Positions 12,709-14,373 of a stretch of 14,373 nt of DNA are shown piece by piece. The position numbers and the translations under genes are program-made. Source of the stretch: an uncultured Lachnospiraceae bacterium (GTDB lineage Bacteria; Bacillota; Clostridia; Lachnospirales; Lachnospiraceae); NCBI GenBank assembly GCA_910584115.1, contig CAJTYN010000058.1, forward strand, positions 2,165 through 16,537, in the 5' to 3' direction. Position 1 is the first letter of the stretch; each line of letters opens with the position of its first letter. A model generated the notes under the pieces. It saw only the letters and a program-made list of their open reading frames with translations. It made no database searches and was not told the DNA's origin.

Positions 12709-14322
12709 TTATTTTGCGGATGTTTTCCTGCGGCTCGCGAAGAACAGGCCTGCTGCGCCGATCATCACGATGCATCCTACTACGGTGAAGATCGTTGTGC
12801 CGATGCCACCAGTGGATGGCAGGGAGGAAAGGCTGGTATTCGGGATCTTAAATGTTCCTGTATCATGATCCTTACCTGGTGTTACCGTCAACGCTTTGTT
12901 TGTGGCGGTGAAATGAGCTGTTTCCTGGTCATTGATCTTGATCTGTAAAGTGTCAAGTTCGCCAGTTGCTTTATATGTTGGCGTGATCTCGATCTTGAAT
13001 ACACTTGAATTTAATGAGTATCCGTCTGGCGCTTTTGTCTCTTTCAGATAATAGGTGCCTGCTTTCAGACCTTTGATCTCTAACCATCCATTTTCATCAG
13101 ATCTTGCTGTCCCATTAAATACCGCATTGCTGTACTTATACTGATCTGTGCAAGCATTATTTGTATATAATGTAAATTCAGCGTCTTTCAGAGGTGATGA
13201 TGTATCGCCTGTCGACTCACCGGTCTTCTGGATGATACCGCCTGATACCAGGCCATTCATGCTCCCGGTGATGTCAAATGTGTAGCTGTAGGTATTGCTG
13301 CTGGTGCTGCCGTCTCCTCCGTTCGTGCTGGAATCTCTGGTGTAATCGAGTGTTACTTCATTGGTATTTGGATCAGCATTATATACAGCGGCATTTGTCA
13401 GGATCGCGTCGTATGTGATGACTACCTGGCCTTCCTGATATGGATTTAAGGTGTATGTGCCATTTACTACGAAGTCGATCGTAAATCCTTTATTACCTGC
13501 TTTTGGTGTATACGTATAGTCTGTACTTGCTGTCAAAGTTGACTCAGCGCTATTTTTGCTGATGACTTTTACGGTCGGCGCTGCGTTCAGGGATAATCCT
13601 GCACTCAGTGTATCGTTGACGGATAATCTGGGTTTGCTGCCGCCATAATACGGGATGGGATCGATCACAACATTATAGCTGACGGTCTGGCCTACATCCT
13701 GAGAGCTTCCTTTATCATTATTTACACTGTCTTTATTTACGATGGTCTTCTGGACTTTTGGATCCGTGGTCACTTTCGCCCAAGCGTTTGTTTCATTGAT
13801 GCTGACGATGCCTTCGCTCACGTCGTTCCCACCGTTATTATTTGTGTAATATACAGAAACGACCATGGGATTGTATACTTTGCTGTCCGCGCCACTGATC
13901 ACTACTAAATATGATCCGACCGGTACGTCTGCGGTATATGTCCCGTTGTTGCCTGTCATCGTATACGGAGTGCCTGATGCGCTCATACCTGTTTTTAAGA
14001 TCTTTGACAACTGGTCTTCTGTAAAATCATTTGTGCCAGTGTTCTGTACAGTCAACGCGTCCGGGTACAATGATGTATAATTTTTGAAATCGCCACTCGT
14101 TGCATCATAATTTGCGCTTACGATCTTATACGCCTTAACGGTGATCCCATCGTAGCTTCCGCCGGCATTCGCGGACACGCCTTTTACGGTGATCGTCCCT
14201 GTGTCGTCTGATGTCCCGTAACGCCCATCGCTACCAGAACTTCCTGCAAATGCTGTCGCTGTCATTCCCAGTACCATTGCCATGGATAATAACACGGCCA
14301 AGATCTTTTTTGCTCTTTTCAT
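12709..14322 (-). CDS. LPxTG-anchored backbone pilin with isopeptide-forming domains
   Basis: This 537-residue protein is the probable shaft subunit of a sortase-assembled pilus. It has a signal peptide (1-26, ending TATAFAG) and an N-terminal domain (about 41-178, with ITVKAYKIVSANYD). A pilin-motif-like WAKVTTDPK (181-189) follows, in which Lys189 is a candidate for intersubunit linkage. The middle domain (about 190-330) has VQKTIV, SVNDTLSAGLSL and TNEVTLDY, fitting a Lys-Asn isopeptide fold. A CnaB domain (about 362-478) has IIQKTGES, the E-box YYLKETKAPDGYSL with Glu428, and Asn475 in TNKAL. The sorting signal is complete: LPSTG (501-505), a membrane helix (510-529) and RRKTSAK. The ATG at 14322 has GGAG about six bases upstream. 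The gene is visibly poorer in GC than the rest of the operon. It is the first gene of the operon; only 51 bases of leader lie in the window, and I see no convincing promoter there. Confidence 0.95.
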   Translation of the reverse strand: MKRAKKILAVLLSMAMVLGMTATAFAGSSGSDGRYGTSDDTGTITVKGVSANAGGSYDGITVKAYKIVSANYDATSGDFKNYTSLYPDALTVQNTGTNDFTEDQLSKILKTGMSASGTPYTMTGNNGTYTADVPVGSYLVVISGADSKVYNPMVVSVYYTNNNGGNDVSEGIVSINETNAWAKVTTDPKVQKTIVNKDSVNNDKGSSQDVGQTVSYNVVIDPIPYYGGSKPRLSVNDTLSAGLSLNAAPTVKVISKNSAESTLTASTDYTYTPKAGNKGFTIDFVVNGTYTLNPYQEGQVVITYDAILTNAAVYNADPNTNEVTLDYTRDSSTNGGDGSTSSNTYSYTFDITGSMNGLVSGGIIQKTGESTGDTSSPLKDAEFTLYTNNACTDQYKYSNAVFNGTARSDENGWLEIKGLKAGTYYLKETKAPDGYSLNSSVFKIEITPTYKATGELDTLQIKINDQETAHFTATNKALTVTPGKDHDTGTFKIPNTSLSSLPSTGGIGTTIFTVVGCIVMIGAAGLFFASRRKTSAK

Positions 14323-14373
14323 ACTTTTCTCCTTTTCTTTTTTTGGGCTGTGCCCATATTTTTTTGATGAAAC

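Noticed and set aside
14345..14355. Small inverted repeat GGGCTGTGCCC upstream of the pilin, followed by Ts on the plus strand
   Set aside because: The stem is only four to five pairs, too weak for a terminator, and there is no plus-strand gene to end within view.
1..14373. CRISPR array, tRNA/rRNA genes, insertion sequences, integrase or attachment sites
   Set aside because: I saw no regularly spaced direct repeats, cloverleaf or rRNA segments, transposase/integrase motifs or flanking target duplications in the window.

Overview
The window looks like chromosomal DNA of a fairly GC-rich Firmicute in the Clostridia, most likely a Lachnospiraceae-type gut anaerobe. I infer this from three things: strong AGGAGG ribosome sites with ATG, TTG and GTG starts; Gram-positive cell-surface machinery (class C sortases, an LPxTG pilin, a SipW-type signal peptidase, lipoprotein signal peptides); and the style of the protein families. 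The genus is not determinable by eye. There are no RNA genes apart from one riboswitch, no insertion sequences and no CRISPR array.

Region 1 (1-3254, minus strand) is the start of an ABC importer operon of the peptide/nickel (Dpp/Opp/Nik) class: a substrate-binding lipoprotein, a DppB-type permease, and the first 52 codons of a DppC-type permease that runs off the left edge. A well-formed promoter is followed by a clear cobalamin (B12) riboswitch and an intrinsic terminator just before the first gene. The operon is therefore predicted to be shut off by B12, which suggests that the importer carries cobalt, a corrinoid or a related compound rather than ordinary peptides.

Region 2 (3300-6036, plus strand) holds two genes transcribed away from region 1. 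The first is a MATE-family transporter that has lost about four central transmembrane segments in frame. The second is a complete methyl-accepting chemotaxis protein with its own plausible promoter.

Region 3 (6060-14322, minus strand) is a nine-gene surface-fibre operon read right to left: an LPxTG backbone pilin, two tandem class C sortases, a second pilin-like protein without any cell-wall sorting signal, two TasA/SipW-dependent-type secreted proteins, a surface protein with a QTGD-type sorting signal, a MucBP-like membrane-anchored protein, and a SipW-type signal peptidase. Genes overlap or nearly touch after the first intercistronic gap, and a strong hairpin with a short T-run after the pilin gene probably makes the pilin more abundant than the assembly enzymes. 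The locus combines sortase-built covalent pili with the SipW/TasA fibre pathway and is the most interesting system in the window. Its products probably build a composite surface appendage, but that is inference from gene content and order.
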